In this document: piece after piece, positions 1 through 6,988 of the stretch
Layout: the number at the start of each line of letters is the position of its first letter
How positions within the stretch are numbered: the first letter of the stretch is position 1
NCBI GenBank assembly: GCA_946481475.1
Contig: CAMLOB010000028.1
Span: 1 to 14,182 of the forward strand
Direction: 5' to 3'
DNA: 14,182 nucleotides
Source of the DNA: an uncultured Chlorobiota bacterium
GTDB lineage: Bacteria > Bacteroidota > Kapaibacteriia > OLB7
Notes under the pieces: generated by a model
Databases searched by the model: none
The model's input: only the letters and a program-made list of their open reading frames with translations
Told to the model about the DNA's origin: nothing
Position numbers and translations under genes: made by a program

Positions 1-691
1 TCAGCGCATCGTTGAACAGGACGTTGACTCCGACAATCGCGTCGAGATCGAAGCCGTTGACCGTGGCGTCATAGAAGGGATGGGACGAATTGTTTTTCAC
101 GATCGGGGTCACGTCCCTGATCCTGACGAAGCGGATCGAGTCGATTCCGATCTCCGCCAGATCAAACCCGTCACCTCCGGAGGTTGCAGGGTCTCTCGGA
201 TCCATATTCCCCCGCGTCGGCGTCACCCCGGCGCAGCCTTCCAGCGAAAGGGAATCGAAGGGAAAGGAGAAGAACTCCACTCCGTCCCGGCTGACCGCCA
301 CCTCTCCCGGCTCGGCATAAAGCCGTTCCTTCCCGCCGATAACGTAGAAGAACGGATTCTCGAAGACCGTAAAGTCGATACCCGGACCGTCGACAATCGT
401 CACCTGATCGAACCGAAGCACAATCTCTCCTCCGAGTCCGAGCGAGAGAACCTGAGCGGGATCGATTGTGGGGACATTGTCCCGGGCGGAGGTATCGGGA
501 AATCCGAGAACACTCGCGGGCAGGTGGGTCTCTCCACGTCCTCCCCCCTGGCCGAGCGTCAGCGAGACGAGAACATCGGGAGTTCCCGGTTGGGCATCTG
601 TCCGGGCAACCGTAAAAGGGAGAAGAAAGAGGAGGAGGAGAAGAACTTCTCTTCTCCTCTCTCCCCATTGATGGTTTCCGCATCGGATCAT
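1..691 (-). CDS. Exported surface protein, C-terminal end off the window
   Basis: The reading frame is open from an ATG at 691 to the window edge, giving 230 visible residues. The ATG overlaps the TGA of the upstream beta-propeller gene (ATGA, 688-691), so the two are probably translationally coupled and share the B12 riboswitch. The N-terminus has an Arg-rich stretch, a Leu/Phe core and a likely cleavage site near ARTDAQ, and so looks like a signal peptide without a lipobox. The mature part contains GGEIVLRFDQVTIVDGPGID followed by FTVFENP, and later GFDLAEIGIDSIRFVRIRDV and GFDLDAIVGVN. I recognise these as hallmarks of a loosely named 'cell surface protein' family (LIC_13355-like) of secreted beta-rich domains. 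Its biochemical function is not established. By context I infer a role in cobalamin capture. A T9SS tail could lie beyond the window and cannot be checked. Confidence 0.8.
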   Translation of the reverse strand, partial: MIRCGNHQWGERRREVLLLLLFLLPFTVARTDAQPGTPDVLVSLTLGQGGGRGETHLPASVLGFPDTSARDNVPTIDPAQVLSLGLGGEIVLRFDQVTIVDGPGIDFTVFENPFFYVIGGKERLYAEPGEVAVSRDGVEFFSFPFDSLSLEGCAGVTPTRGNMDPRDPATSGGDGFDLAEIGIDSIRFVRIRDVTPIVKNNSSHPFYDATVNGFDLDAIVGVNVLFNDAL

Positions 692-3069
692 CGAACCACC
701 TCGATCGACTTCGTGGTTCCCCACTCTCCGATATGGATCCGATAGAAATATGTACCGACCGGAAGGGAACGGAGATCGAGCGGGATGGTCCGCTCACCCG
801 CTTCGAGGTGTCCGCTAAAGCGATTGCCGAGCGATCTGCCGAGGGGATCGTACAACTCCAGTTCCACCCGGGCCGACGCTTCAAGCCGGAGACGGACAAG
901 GGTCTGTCCGGAGGTCGGGTTCGGATAGCTCTCTACGGCTGTGACGATATGCTGGACAGTCTCCACACCATCGAGATAGTCGACATAGGCAATCGAGACC
1001 GTCGAAGCCGGATCGTAGGTACCGGTCTCAAAGGCGTTGGCAACAAAGATCTGCTCGTTCAGCACCCCTATTCCCTCCCCTTTTCCGTCAAGCTCCGCCT
1101 GGGTGATAACGGCATCGCCGTCACCCGGGATATAAAGGATATCTCCCGAATAGGAGGAGACAAGCAGGGAATATCCGAACGGCGAAGGGGAAAGAAGGGC
1201 GGTCTCCCGCGGGCCGTCAAAGCCGGACGTACCGGTGCTGATCCGTTCTGTGATCCCGAGCGATTCTTCCAGATCGAGTTTTACGACCTCGTGTGATCCG
1301 TTCATCGTCACCGCAGTAACCGGTTCGCCTTCAACGACTTCGTGCAGGATGTGATTTGCTCCGTTCCCCAGTTCGCCGTTGAGCAGATCGGGATAGTATT
1401 CCGCGAACAGAAGGGGAGCGTTCGGACCGCCGTAGTTCTCTTCCGGTATCAGACAGACGGCCAGTCCTCCTTCGATCCGTGGAGTCGTGCGAACCGGGAT
1501 CATCGGGATACCGATTCCGCCGACAAGGGTTCCGGTAAGCTCCCCCGTCTCCTTGGCCACGGCGTACAACCGTGACGGGTCCGGAATCAGATCGCCCGGA
1601 AAATTGGTGAGAAGCCAGTCTCCCCCTCCGTCGGCGATATGGTTGAAGATTTCTTTGCCGCCGATATATAAAGGAGCAAGTTCGGTCGCATCGGTCCGCA
1701 GATCGATTGTGAAAAGAGTATCGGCACCGATCACCGCAAGCGTCCGGTTAGGGGGATCAAAAGCTCCGCGGACCGGAGTATTCGCCGAGGCCGGCAGAAG
1801 TCCGGAGGCAAGGTTCTCCAGCGTCGCCGCGTTAATCTCTCTCCACCATCCTCTCTCTCCATCGGCTCCGGAGCCGATCACCACCAGACTGTTATCATCG
1901 GGATTTGCAAAGATGGAGACCGGGTGGATTCCCACATCGAGAGTATCGAGCGGCTCTCCGGTCTGCACATCGAAGACCAGAACTCTGGAATCGGGATCGA
2001 ACGAATCGGATTGATAGGAGAGGGCAACGAAGAGACGGCCGTTCTGTACGGCAATCCCCTCTCCCTTGCCGGGAAGGATGTAGGCCCGTTCGTCTCCGTT
2101 GTCAAGATTGACCTGTATGACTCCACCATCCCAGGAGGAGACCCACAGATAATTTTCGTCGACGGCAAGGGCACGCCCCCTCGAGATGTCCCCCAGATCA
2201 ATCGGCGAGTTATCAAGTTCCCGGTATGTCGTCGCATCCAGAACCCGCACCAGTCGGGCCTGCGGAACGAGTACGAAGAGTCGGCCTCCGGCCTCATCGT
2301 AGAGCATGGCACTCCCGCCGCCACCGAGTTGCTTTCCGTTAACCGCACCGTATACATCGGGCGCAAAGGCAAGTCGGGTCAGGGAGGAATTCCCCTCGCC
2401 GAATCCTCCTTCGTTCAGAACATACAGCCGGGTCTCTCCCCTCGTCGGATCGACCTCGGAGACGGCCATCCCCGGGTTGACCCCGGCACTCATGCGGGCA
2501 ACGGGAAGATCCCCCTGCAGGTTGAAGATCTCCACCTCTCCCGGTCCGGTAAAGTCGGCAGCGCGACGGGAGAGCAGAAGCCACTCGACTCCCGGCACCC
2601 AGGAGACGGCGGAGAACCGTTCGGCGACGACCGTGTCTTCCAGCAGGGAAAGGGTGTTCATATCCCACGACTGAACCCGACCGTGAATCGGCAGGTAGAG
2701 GAGTTCATCCAGCAGATTTGCACCGACCCGAATCGGATAATCGTTGAAAAAGCTGTTGAAAAGGGTAGAATCGATGACATCTCCCAAGCCATCCAGAACA
2801 TACCAACCGGCGGAGATATCCCCCTCGGCGGGCTCGAACAGGCCATCGAAATCCGCATCATGACCCACAGTCAGAACGTGGACCCGGTTGCGAATCGCAT
2901 CCACAATCACCTCGGCCGTACCGAGGCCGACGGTTGCCGGAGGCTGGAGATTGAACTGTGGTGTCTGGGTTAATGCCGGAAGAAATCCGAAAAGAAGGAA
3001 CAGAGCCGAGACCGACAACAGGAATCGTTGCCTTTCTCTCAGAAAGAAGATCATAGAGAAATTCATCAT
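688..3069 (-). CDS. Secreted YncE/BtuG-like beta-propeller with T9SS sorting domain
   Basis: This 793-residue protein starts with a signal peptide (about residues 15-36) and has no lipobox Cys. Repeating beta-rich units such as LFVALSYQSDSFDPDSRVLVF and LYVLNEGGFGEGNSSLTRLAF are typical of YncE/BtuG-like propellers. The phrase GKGEGIAVQNGRLFVA recurs in altered form as GKGEGIGVLNEQIFVA. Residues 71-82 (DADFDGLFEPAE) fit a canonical EF-hand calcium loop. Residues 712-793 are a type A T9SS sorting domain: YPNPTSG, then LYDPLGR, then LPVGTYFYRI and a basic end. The gene follows a cobalamin riboswitch by a 221-nt leader, so it is probably repressed by B12. BtuG of Bacteroides is a surface lipoprotein propeller that passes cobalamin to BtuB, and a similar role here is inference. 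A second ATG directly follows the first, and either could be the start. No BtuB receptor is visible. Confidence 0.88.
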   Translation of the reverse strand: MMNFSMIFFLRERQRFLLSVSALFLLFGFLPALTQTPQFNLQPPATVGLGTAEVIVDAIRNRVHVLTVGHDADFDGLFEPAEGDISAGWYVLDGLGDVIDSTLFNSFFNDYPIRVGANLLDELLYLPIHGRVQSWDMNTLSLLEDTVVAERFSAVSWVPGVEWLLLSRRAADFTGPGEVEIFNLQGDLPVARMSAGVNPGMAVSEVDPTRGETRLYVLNEGGFGEGNSSLTRLAFAPDVYGAVNGKQLGGGGSAMLYDEAGGRLFVLVPQARLVRVLDATTYRELDNSPIDLGDISRGRALAVDENYLWVSSWDGGVIQVNLDNGDERAYILPGKGEGIAVQNGRLFVALSYQSDSFDPDSRVLVFDVQTGEPLDTLDVGIHPVSIFANPDDNSLVVIGSGADGERGWWREINAATLENLASGLLPASANTPVRGAFDPPNRTLAVIGADTLFTIDLRTDATELAPLYIGGKEIFNHIADGGGDWLLTNFPGDLIPDPSRLYAVAKETGELTGTLVGGIGIPMIPVRTTPRIEGGLAVCLIPEENYGGPNAPLLFAEYYPDLLNGELGNGANHILHEVVEGEPVTAVTMNGSHEVVKLDLEESLGITERISTGTSGFDGPRETALLSPSPFGYSLLVSSYSGDILYIPGDGDAVITQAELDGKGEGIGVLNEQIFVANAFETGTYDPASTVSIAYVDYLDGVETVQHIVTAVESYPNPTSGQTLVRLRLEASARVELELYDPLGRSLGNRFSGHLEAGERTIPLDLRSLPVGTYFYRIHIGEWGTTKSIEVVR

Positions 3070-3146
3070 GGCAATACAGGTTCGCGTCCGATTGCCGAGC
3101 GGACAAATGAATAAAAAGGATGGGAAATGGTACCGGGTCTGCCCGT

Positions 3147-3194
3147 CGGTTCACCCGTTGGGACATGATGCATCATGTCCCAACGGGTGAACCG
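3147..3194. repeat. 48-bp perfect palindrome in the B12 leader
   Basis: All 24 base pairs match with no spacer, centred between 3170 and 3171. The inner 20 bp (GGACATGATGCATCATGTCC) differ at only two symmetric positions from the core of the palindrome at 4491-4542, while the outer arms are unrelated. It lies between the riboswitch and the start codon of the propeller gene, so it would fold as a hairpin in that mRNA. No U-tract follows on either strand, so it is not a standard intrinsic terminator. It could be a REP-like dispersed element or a protein-binding site. Confidence 0.9.
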
Positions 3195-3290
3195 GCCAAG
3201 GCATTATAGCAGCGGTCATCTCCTCACCACCCCTTTTGGCGAAGGGGCCAAGCCGACCGGTGCGTAATTATTCCGGCCGCTCGCGATGAG

Positions 3291-3521
3291 CATCTTCAGG
3301 CAGGTCTTCCGGCTTCGAGGTCTACCGACGCTTCCGGCCTTCCCGCAACCGACGCAGGCGCGTGGTTGCAGTGGCGTTGAATGGAAGGTCGTCGCTCGTT
3401 ACGGCGGCGCAACCGCCCTCGACTTGTTCGCCGTTCCGTTAGAAACATTGAACGCACGAGGTTCCCTATTCTCCCCGCGCCGGATCATACGATCTCTTGC
3501 AGCGCGGGGCACCTGATGATG
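3291..3521 (-). promoter_or_regulatory. Cobalamin (vitamin B12) riboswitch
   Basis: Read on the minus strand, the conserved parts occur in order. The P1 arms are 3512-3521 (CATCATCAGG) and 3291-3300 (CCTGAAGATG), with 9 of 10 pairs. An extra GC hairpin pairs 3502-3509 with 3473-3480. GGGAA (3462-3466) is followed by GTG (3455-3457). GCCACTG lies at 3369-3375 and GGGAAGG at 3338-3344. The B12 box AAGCCGGAAGACCTGCCT (3298-3315) fits the consensus with one deviation. The aptamer sits 221 nt upstream of the propeller gene on the same strand. A downstream hairpin (arms CCCCTT/AAGGGG, 3230-3247) and the 48-bp palindrome are candidates for the expression platform. There is no terminator U-tract, so control of translation is more likely than of transcription, though this is inference. 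Confidence 0.93.
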
Positions 3522-3657
3522 AATTGTCAACACGTTGAATGATCAACGGCGGCAAGATAGCGAATGGGAAGGGGGGAGGCAAGAAAGAGATCCATACAAA
3601 ATCGGCAACTTGTCTCTTAGTGCTCACTCTGCCATATCCATCACATCAGTATCGATC

Positions 3658-4083
3658 ATGTCCGACACGCCGCATAGTCATTGCCGAGCGTTCCTTTCGC
3701 ACGAAGGAACAATTGATGAGCAGTACCGACGTGAGCTTCTTCTGCAGAAGAAGATGGAGACGGACATTCTCTTCTCGCAACAGATCTACGGTGACCCGAT
3801 CATCCTCGGGAATGTCTATCGGAGGTTCCCTCTCACTGAGAAGCCGGACTATGTGCCGGCCGGATGGATCGACAATGCAATTCCTGAAATTCATTCGGCA
3901 CATGAAGGCTATATTCGCGACAACGTTTTCAAGAGACTGAAACTCGCCCTCGATACGTACCGACCGGACCAGAACGGGAGCATGGGATTATATGGGGCGA
4001 CACGGAACTGGAGAACTGTTCTGGAGATAGATCTATGGTCGGACCGGGACCTTATACGAGTATTTCGCTACACCCGTAAATGA
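3658..4083 (+). CDS. Unrecognised small protein, 141 aa
   Basis: I do not recognise a family. The frame is open from 3535, but the first 41 residues (Gln/Arg/Ser-rich) look non-coding, whereas from the ATG at 3658 (MSDTPHSHCRAFLSHEG) the composition becomes protein-like. The C-terminal half looks most conserved in character: GWIDNAIPEIHSAHEGYIRD, then RLKLALDTYRP, then NWRTVLEIDLWSD and a basic RVFRYTRK end. It has no signal peptide or membrane segment and so is probably cytoplasmic. It is read divergently from the riboswitch operon and ends 33 bp before the Coa1-like gene, so the two may be cotranscribed. No ribosome binding site is evident for either start. Confidence 0.6.
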   Translation: MSDTPHSHCRAFLSHEGTIDEQYRRELLLQKKMETDILFSQQIYGDPIILGNVYRRFPLTEKPDYVPAGWIDNAIPEIHSAHEGYIRDNVFKRLKLALDTYRPDQNGSMGLYGATRNWRTVLEIDLWSDRDLIRVFRYTRK

Positions 4084-4116
4084 CGGGAGCCACCATTCAA
4101 CAAACCTCACAGCGCA

Positions 4117-4485
4117 ATGAGCCGGAACCTGAGGATCGTCGTCATTGTCGTCTTCGCCGTCGTTCTGTTCGGCGGGGGCATCTTCTATTTCGTCATGAAC
4201 CTGCTGAAATCCTCCGACGCCTACGCGATGGCCATGGAGACGCTTCGCAGCGATTCCCGGGCCGTCGAACTGCTGGGAGAGCCGATCGAAGACGGGATGT
4301 TTCCGATGGGATCGGTGGAGACCTCCGGTTCGAGCGGCTATGCGGATCTGACGATCTCCGTATCCGGACCGAAGGGATCGGGGAAGCTTTATGTTCTGGC
4401 AAACAAATGGATGGATGATTGGAGGCCGGAGGAGATGGTGCTGGTTGTGGGGGAGATGGAGATTGATTTGCTGGCCGGCTTTTGA
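4117..4485 (+). CDS. Coa1-family (cytochrome oxidase assembly factor-like) membrane protein
   Basis: This is a 122-residue protein with one N-terminal membrane helix (about 6-27, IVVIVVFAVVLFGGGIFYFV) and a small extracytoplasmic domain. The run ALKSSDAY-like start, then RAVELLGEPIEDG, GSVETSGSSGYADLTISVSG, PKGSGKLYV and EIDLLAGF at the end follows the bacterial Coa1/Tim21-like pattern: helix, SD.Y..A...., GEPI..G, SG..G.A.L.I.VSGPKG.G.LYV, ..IDL. The yeast member helps assemble cytochrome c oxidase. For bacterial members a role is only inferred, and no oxidase gene is visible here. A 52-bp palindrome begins 5 bp after the stop codon. Confidence 0.75.
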   Translation: MSRNLRIVVIVVFAVVLFGGGIFYFVMNLLKSSDAYAMAMETLRSDSRAVELLGEPIEDGMFPMGSVETSGSSGYADLTISVSGPKGSGKLYVLANKWMDDWRPEEMVLVVGEMEIDLLAGF

Positions 4486-4490
4486 TGAGA

Positions 4491-4542
4491 GATGGATTTA
4501 TGGTACGGACATGGTGCACCATGTCCGTACCATAAATCCATC
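4491..4542. repeat. 52-bp perfect palindrome
   Basis: All 26 base pairs match with no spacer, centred between 4516 and 4517, beginning 5 bp after the Coa1-like stop codon. The inner core GGACATGGTGCACCATGTCC matches that of the palindrome at 3147-3194 except for one compensated pair, while the outer 16 bp on each side are different yet perfectly complementary. No T-tract follows directly, so terminator function is doubtful, though the RNA hairpin could protect the 3' end of the mRNA. Confidence 0.9.
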
Positions 4543-4621
4543 CTTTATTCCATTCTCCGGTAACCTTTCCCCCAAAGCCGGTGTTCCCCTCCCCAACTGC
4601 ATCTCTCTCCCGGGCCATTAC

Positions 4622-4645
4622 AATTCCGTCATTCGGATTTTTTTT
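4622..4645 (+). terminator. Possible weak intrinsic terminator after the Coa1-like gene
   Basis: A short stem (AATTCCG with CGGATTT, 6 of 7 pairs, 5-nt loop) runs straight into an uninterrupted T-tract. It lies 137 bp after the Coa1-like stop codon with no gene between. The stem is short and its GC part is only 3 bp, so efficiency may be low. Confidence 0.35.
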
Positions 4646-4716
4646 GTTGGCCCATCAAAAGAGATTCCGTTTTTTTGTGGCTTCAATTCACGACAACAAT
4701 CATCAGCGGCAGCTAT

Positions 4717-4866
4717 AACGAACAGAAGACCGGATGCTTTACTATCAGATGATCATAGGATTTATCGACGCACCGCGTGGGAGAGGTACGCCTGTTCGTT
4801 TCTAAGCCGTAGTATATAAACACTTGGAAAACCGCAGGCGACTCCGCGAGAAGCCTGCGGTTTTTC
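4717..4866 (+). ncRNA. Possible small structured RNA ending in a terminator
   Basis: A perfect 9-bp closing helix (AACGAACAG at 4717-4725 with CTGTTCGTT at 4792-4800) encloses 66 nt. About 28 nt later comes a strong intrinsic terminator. No convincing open reading frame lies in the interval. The layout of a closed fold followed by a terminator fits an independent small RNA or a leader element, but I match it to no known RNA family and see no clear promoter. The 5' boundary is a guess. Confidence 0.25.
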
Positions 4867-4870
4867 TTTT
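4828..4870 (+). terminator. Strong intrinsic terminator
   Basis: The arms CCGCAGGC (4832-4839) and GCCTGCGG (4853-4860) pair perfectly around a 13-nt loop. Flanking AAAA/TTTT extends the stem, and a T-rich tract (TTTTTCTTTTT) follows. The A-run on the other side could give weak activity on the minus strand. It insulates the upstream region from the ABC exporter genes. Confidence 0.85.
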
Positions 4871-4882
4871 TGGTCACCATGA

Positions 4883-4920
4883 AGAAGGCCGCAGGGAGTT
4901 CAAGGATCCTGCGGCCTTCT
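4883..4920. repeat. Inverted repeat sharing its stem sequence with the preceding terminator
   Basis: Perfect 13-bp arms (AGAAGGCCGCAGG at 4883-4895 and its complement at 4908-4920) enclose a 12-nt loop. The stem contains the same CCGCAGG/CCTGCGG as the terminator just upstream, so the two hairpins could exchange strands. Only a weak T-rich tail follows (TTCTGTTGTT). Confidence 0.7.
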
Positions 4921-4980
4921 GTTGTTCAGAACGGAAGGGGGTGGAGAATTTCGATTGACGAAGGGCGATTGGCGAAGGAC

Positions 4981-5036
4981 GTCAGTGAGGCAGTAGAGGC
5001 AGACTTCACGTCTGTGCATCGAGGGGGACGCTGAAG
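4981..5036. repeat. Dispersed direct repeat, copy 1
   Basis: It shares with copy 2 the pattern GTCAG..GAGG.AG, GCAGACTTCACGTCTG, GCATCGAGGGG and CGCTGAAG. The centre is a small hairpin with 5-nt TTCAC loop. It lies in the gene-free region upstream of the ABC exporter. Confidence 0.75.
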
Positions 5037-5095
5037 TACGGAACGCGTCAAATGAAGAGAAGGGAAGAGGGAAGTCCGATTGGCCAATGACAAAT

Positions 5096-5147
5096 GTCAG
5101 ATGAGGTAGACGCAGACTTCACGTCTGCGCATCGAGGGGCGCTGAAG
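5096..5147. repeat. Dispersed direct repeat, copy 2
   Basis: The second copy, about 115 bp from the first and in the same orientation, has a better internal hairpin (CGCAGAC, TTCAC loop, GTCTGCG; 5111-5129). The differences lie mainly in spacers and in stem positions, and the copy-2 stem is fully paired. Confidence 0.75.
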
Positions 5148-5212
5148 CATAGCGCAGGCACGGGGAGAAAGAGCAAACAGTACCAGAAACCAGCATCTGA
5201 ACAATCAGACTT

Positions 5213-6967
5213 ATGAATATTTCCATACGCCAATACGGCGACACACTCATGACCTATCTCCGCCCGCAACGGCGGCGGGCGATGATTCTCTGCGGGGTGA
5301 TCCTGGGAAGCATCGCCCTGCAGGTAATCAACCCGCAGTTTGTCCGAAGCTTTATCGACGGGGCAATGACCGGAACGCCGACCGGAACGCTGGTCGGCTT
5401 CGGCATCGCCTTCCTCAGCGTCAGTCTTCTGAATCAGGGACTGACAACCATCGCCTCGTGGCAGGGAGCACACGTCGGATGGACGGCAACGAACATGCTC
5501 CGGAGCGATCTGGCCAGACACCTCCTGCGACTGGAGATGAGCTTCCACAACAACAGAACGCCGGGGGAACTGATCGAACGGGTGGACGGCGACATCACCG
5601 CGCTGGCAAATTTCTTTTCGCAGTTCGTTGTCCGGATCGCAGGGGCAGCCTTCCTGATCCTCGGCATCGTCGTCACCGTCCTGATCGAGGACTGGAGAAT
5701 GGGACTGGCCGTTCTCCTCTACGCCGCCGTCACCATCTTCGTGCTGCTTCGCATGAAGAACGTTGCGATGTCTGCAACCGAACGGGAACGGGAGGCGAGC
5801 GCAGTCGCCTACGGATTTCTGGAGGAACGACTTGCCGGTATCGACGACATCCGGGCCAACGGCGGCGGGCCCTATGCGTTGCGGCGTTTTCAGATCATCC
5901 TCCGGCAGATGCTCATCAAAAGTCGCCGCGCATGGATGCGCCGCTCCACATTCTGGTTCGTTCTGATTACCCTCTTCACGCTCGGCGACGTGATCGCCCT
6001 GGGCCTGGGATCGGAACTCTACTTCAGCGGACTGGTCTCGATCGGGACGATCATGCTCTTCTACATGTACTCGTCGATGCTCTGGGAAATGGTCGATCAG
6101 ATCATCCAGCAGATGGCCGATCTGCAGAAGGCCGGAGCCGCCATCGAGCGGGTGGGAAATCTGATGGCGATCCGGCCGAAGATGACCGACGGCGTCCGGA
6201 CGACGATGCCGTCGGGACCTCTCTCGGTAGAGTTCGACCACGTGACGTTCTCCTACAACGAGCGCGACCTGATTCTGGACGATGTCTCCTTCAAGCTTGA
6301 AGCCGGAAAGGTGATGGGTCTGCTGGGACGGACCGGCAGCGGAAAGACGACGTTGACGCGACTCCTCTTCAGACTCTACGATCCGACAACCGGGCGACTG
6401 CTGATCGGGGGAGTCGATCCCCGGGATACGCAGCGGAGTCTTCTGCGACATCACGTCGCCATGGTGACGCAGGAAGTGCAGCTTTTCCATTCGACCGTCC
6501 GGGACAACCTGACGTTCTTCAATCCGGAGATACCGGACAGGAGGATCTTCGAGGTGATCGAACAACTCGGTCTGCGGGACTGGTTCGACGGACTGCCCGA
6601 CGGGCTCGACACGGAATTGACCGCAGGAGGAGGAGGACTCTCCGCCGGTGAAGCCCAGTTGCTTGCCTTCACCCGGGTCTTCCTGCACGATCCCGGTCTG
6701 GTGGTGCTGGACGAACCCTCCTCGCGACTGGACCCGGCGACCGAGCGCCTGCTGGAAGGGGCGATGAACAGACTCCTGCAGAACCGGACCGGCATCATTA
6801 TCGCCCACCGGCTTGCAACCGTTGCGCGGGCCGACGAGATCATGATTCTGGAGAAGGGGAAGATTCTGGAACAGGGCGACCGGGCGAAGCTGGCCGAAGA
6901 TCCGGATTCCCGATTTCATGCCTTGCTGAAGAAGGGATTGGAGGAGACCGAAGTGCTTGCCGACTGA
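5213..6967 (+). CDS. Half-ABC exporter, TM288-like subunit of a heterodimer
   Basis: A 584-residue type IV ABC exporter half: about six membrane segments (near 25-41, 58-82, 138-160, 165-182, 245-265 and 275-292), then an ATPase domain. Walker A is GRTGSGKTT (372-380), the Q-loop Gln is 420 in VTQEVQLF, the signature is degenerate LSAGE (476-480), Walker B is LVVLDE (496-501) with catalytic Glu, the D-loop is SRLD, and the H-loop His is 532. A canonical Glu with an altered signature is the pattern of the TM288-type partner in heterodimeric exporters, complementing the gene at 7100. It is an inner-membrane exporter and its substrate cannot be read from sequence. The start has no Shine-Dalgarno, and the strong terminator at 4828 implies its own promoter in 4870-5212. 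Confidence 0.9.
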   Translation: MNISIRQYGDTLMTYLRPQRRRAMILCGVILGSIALQVINPQFVRSFIDGAMTGTPTGTLVGFGIAFLSVSLLNQGLTTIASWQGAHVGWTATNMLRSDLARHLLRLEMSFHNNRTPGELIERVDGDITALANFFSQFVVRIAGAAFLILGIVVTVLIEDWRMGLAVLLYAAVTIFVLLRMKNVAMSATEREREASAVAYGFLEERLAGIDDIRANGGGPYALRRFQIILRQMLIKSRRAWMRRSTFWFVLITLFTLGDVIALGLGSELYFSGLVSIGTIMLFYMYSSMLWEMVDQIIQQMADLQKAGAAIERVGNLMAIRPKMTDGVRTTMPSGPLSVEFDHVTFSYNERDLILDDVSFKLEAGKVMGLLGRTGSGKTTLTRLLFRLYDPTTGRLLIGGVDPRDTQRSLLRHHVAMVTQEVQLFHSTVRDNLTFFNPEIPDRRIFEVIEQLGLRDWFDGLPDGLDTELTAGGGGLSAGEAQLLAFTRVFLHDPGLVVLDEPSSRLDPATERLLEGAMNRLLQNRTGIIIAHRLATVARADEIMILEKGKILEQGDRAKLAEDPDSRFHALLKKGLEETEVLAD

Positions 6968-6988
6968 AGCGGTACAAAGCACAAGCGT

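Noticed and set aside
640..691. An apparent frameshift at the signal peptide of the first gene
   Set aside because: Careful codon counting showed an in-frame ATG at 691 overlapping the upstream stop, so no frameshift is needed.
171..899. A 242-codon minus-strand frame overlapping two left-end genes
   Set aside because: Both flanking frames encode recognisable exported proteins; this one is Arg/Ser-rich shadow sequence.
1924..2973. A 349-codon plus-strand frame opposite the propeller gene
   Set aside because: Antisense to a gene with signal peptide, propeller repeats and sorting domain; the translation shows no domain-like pattern.
3525..3530. TTGACA on the minus strand just before the riboswitch as a -35 box
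   Set aside because: The matching -10 would fall inside the aptamer's 5' helix, where no TATAAT-like sequence exists, and the start would cut off the P1 arm.
3535..3657. Longer start for the small unrecognised gene
   Set aside because: The added 41 residues look non-coding and would push the gene into the divergent promoter region.
4391..4819. A 142-codon frame running through the 52-bp palindrome
   Set aside because: Its first part is out of frame within the Coa1-like gene and the rest crosses the palindrome, a terminator and poly-T tracts.
4981..5147. Direct repeats as a CRISPR array
   Set aside because: There are only two copies, with variable length and an internal hairpin, a spacer of about 60 bp and no cas genes.
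5048..6982. A 644-codon open frame on the minus strand opposite the first ABC gene
   Set aside because: It lies fully antisense to a clear ABC exporter and its translation is His/Gln/Asp-rich low-quality sequence, typical of a GC-rich shadow frame.
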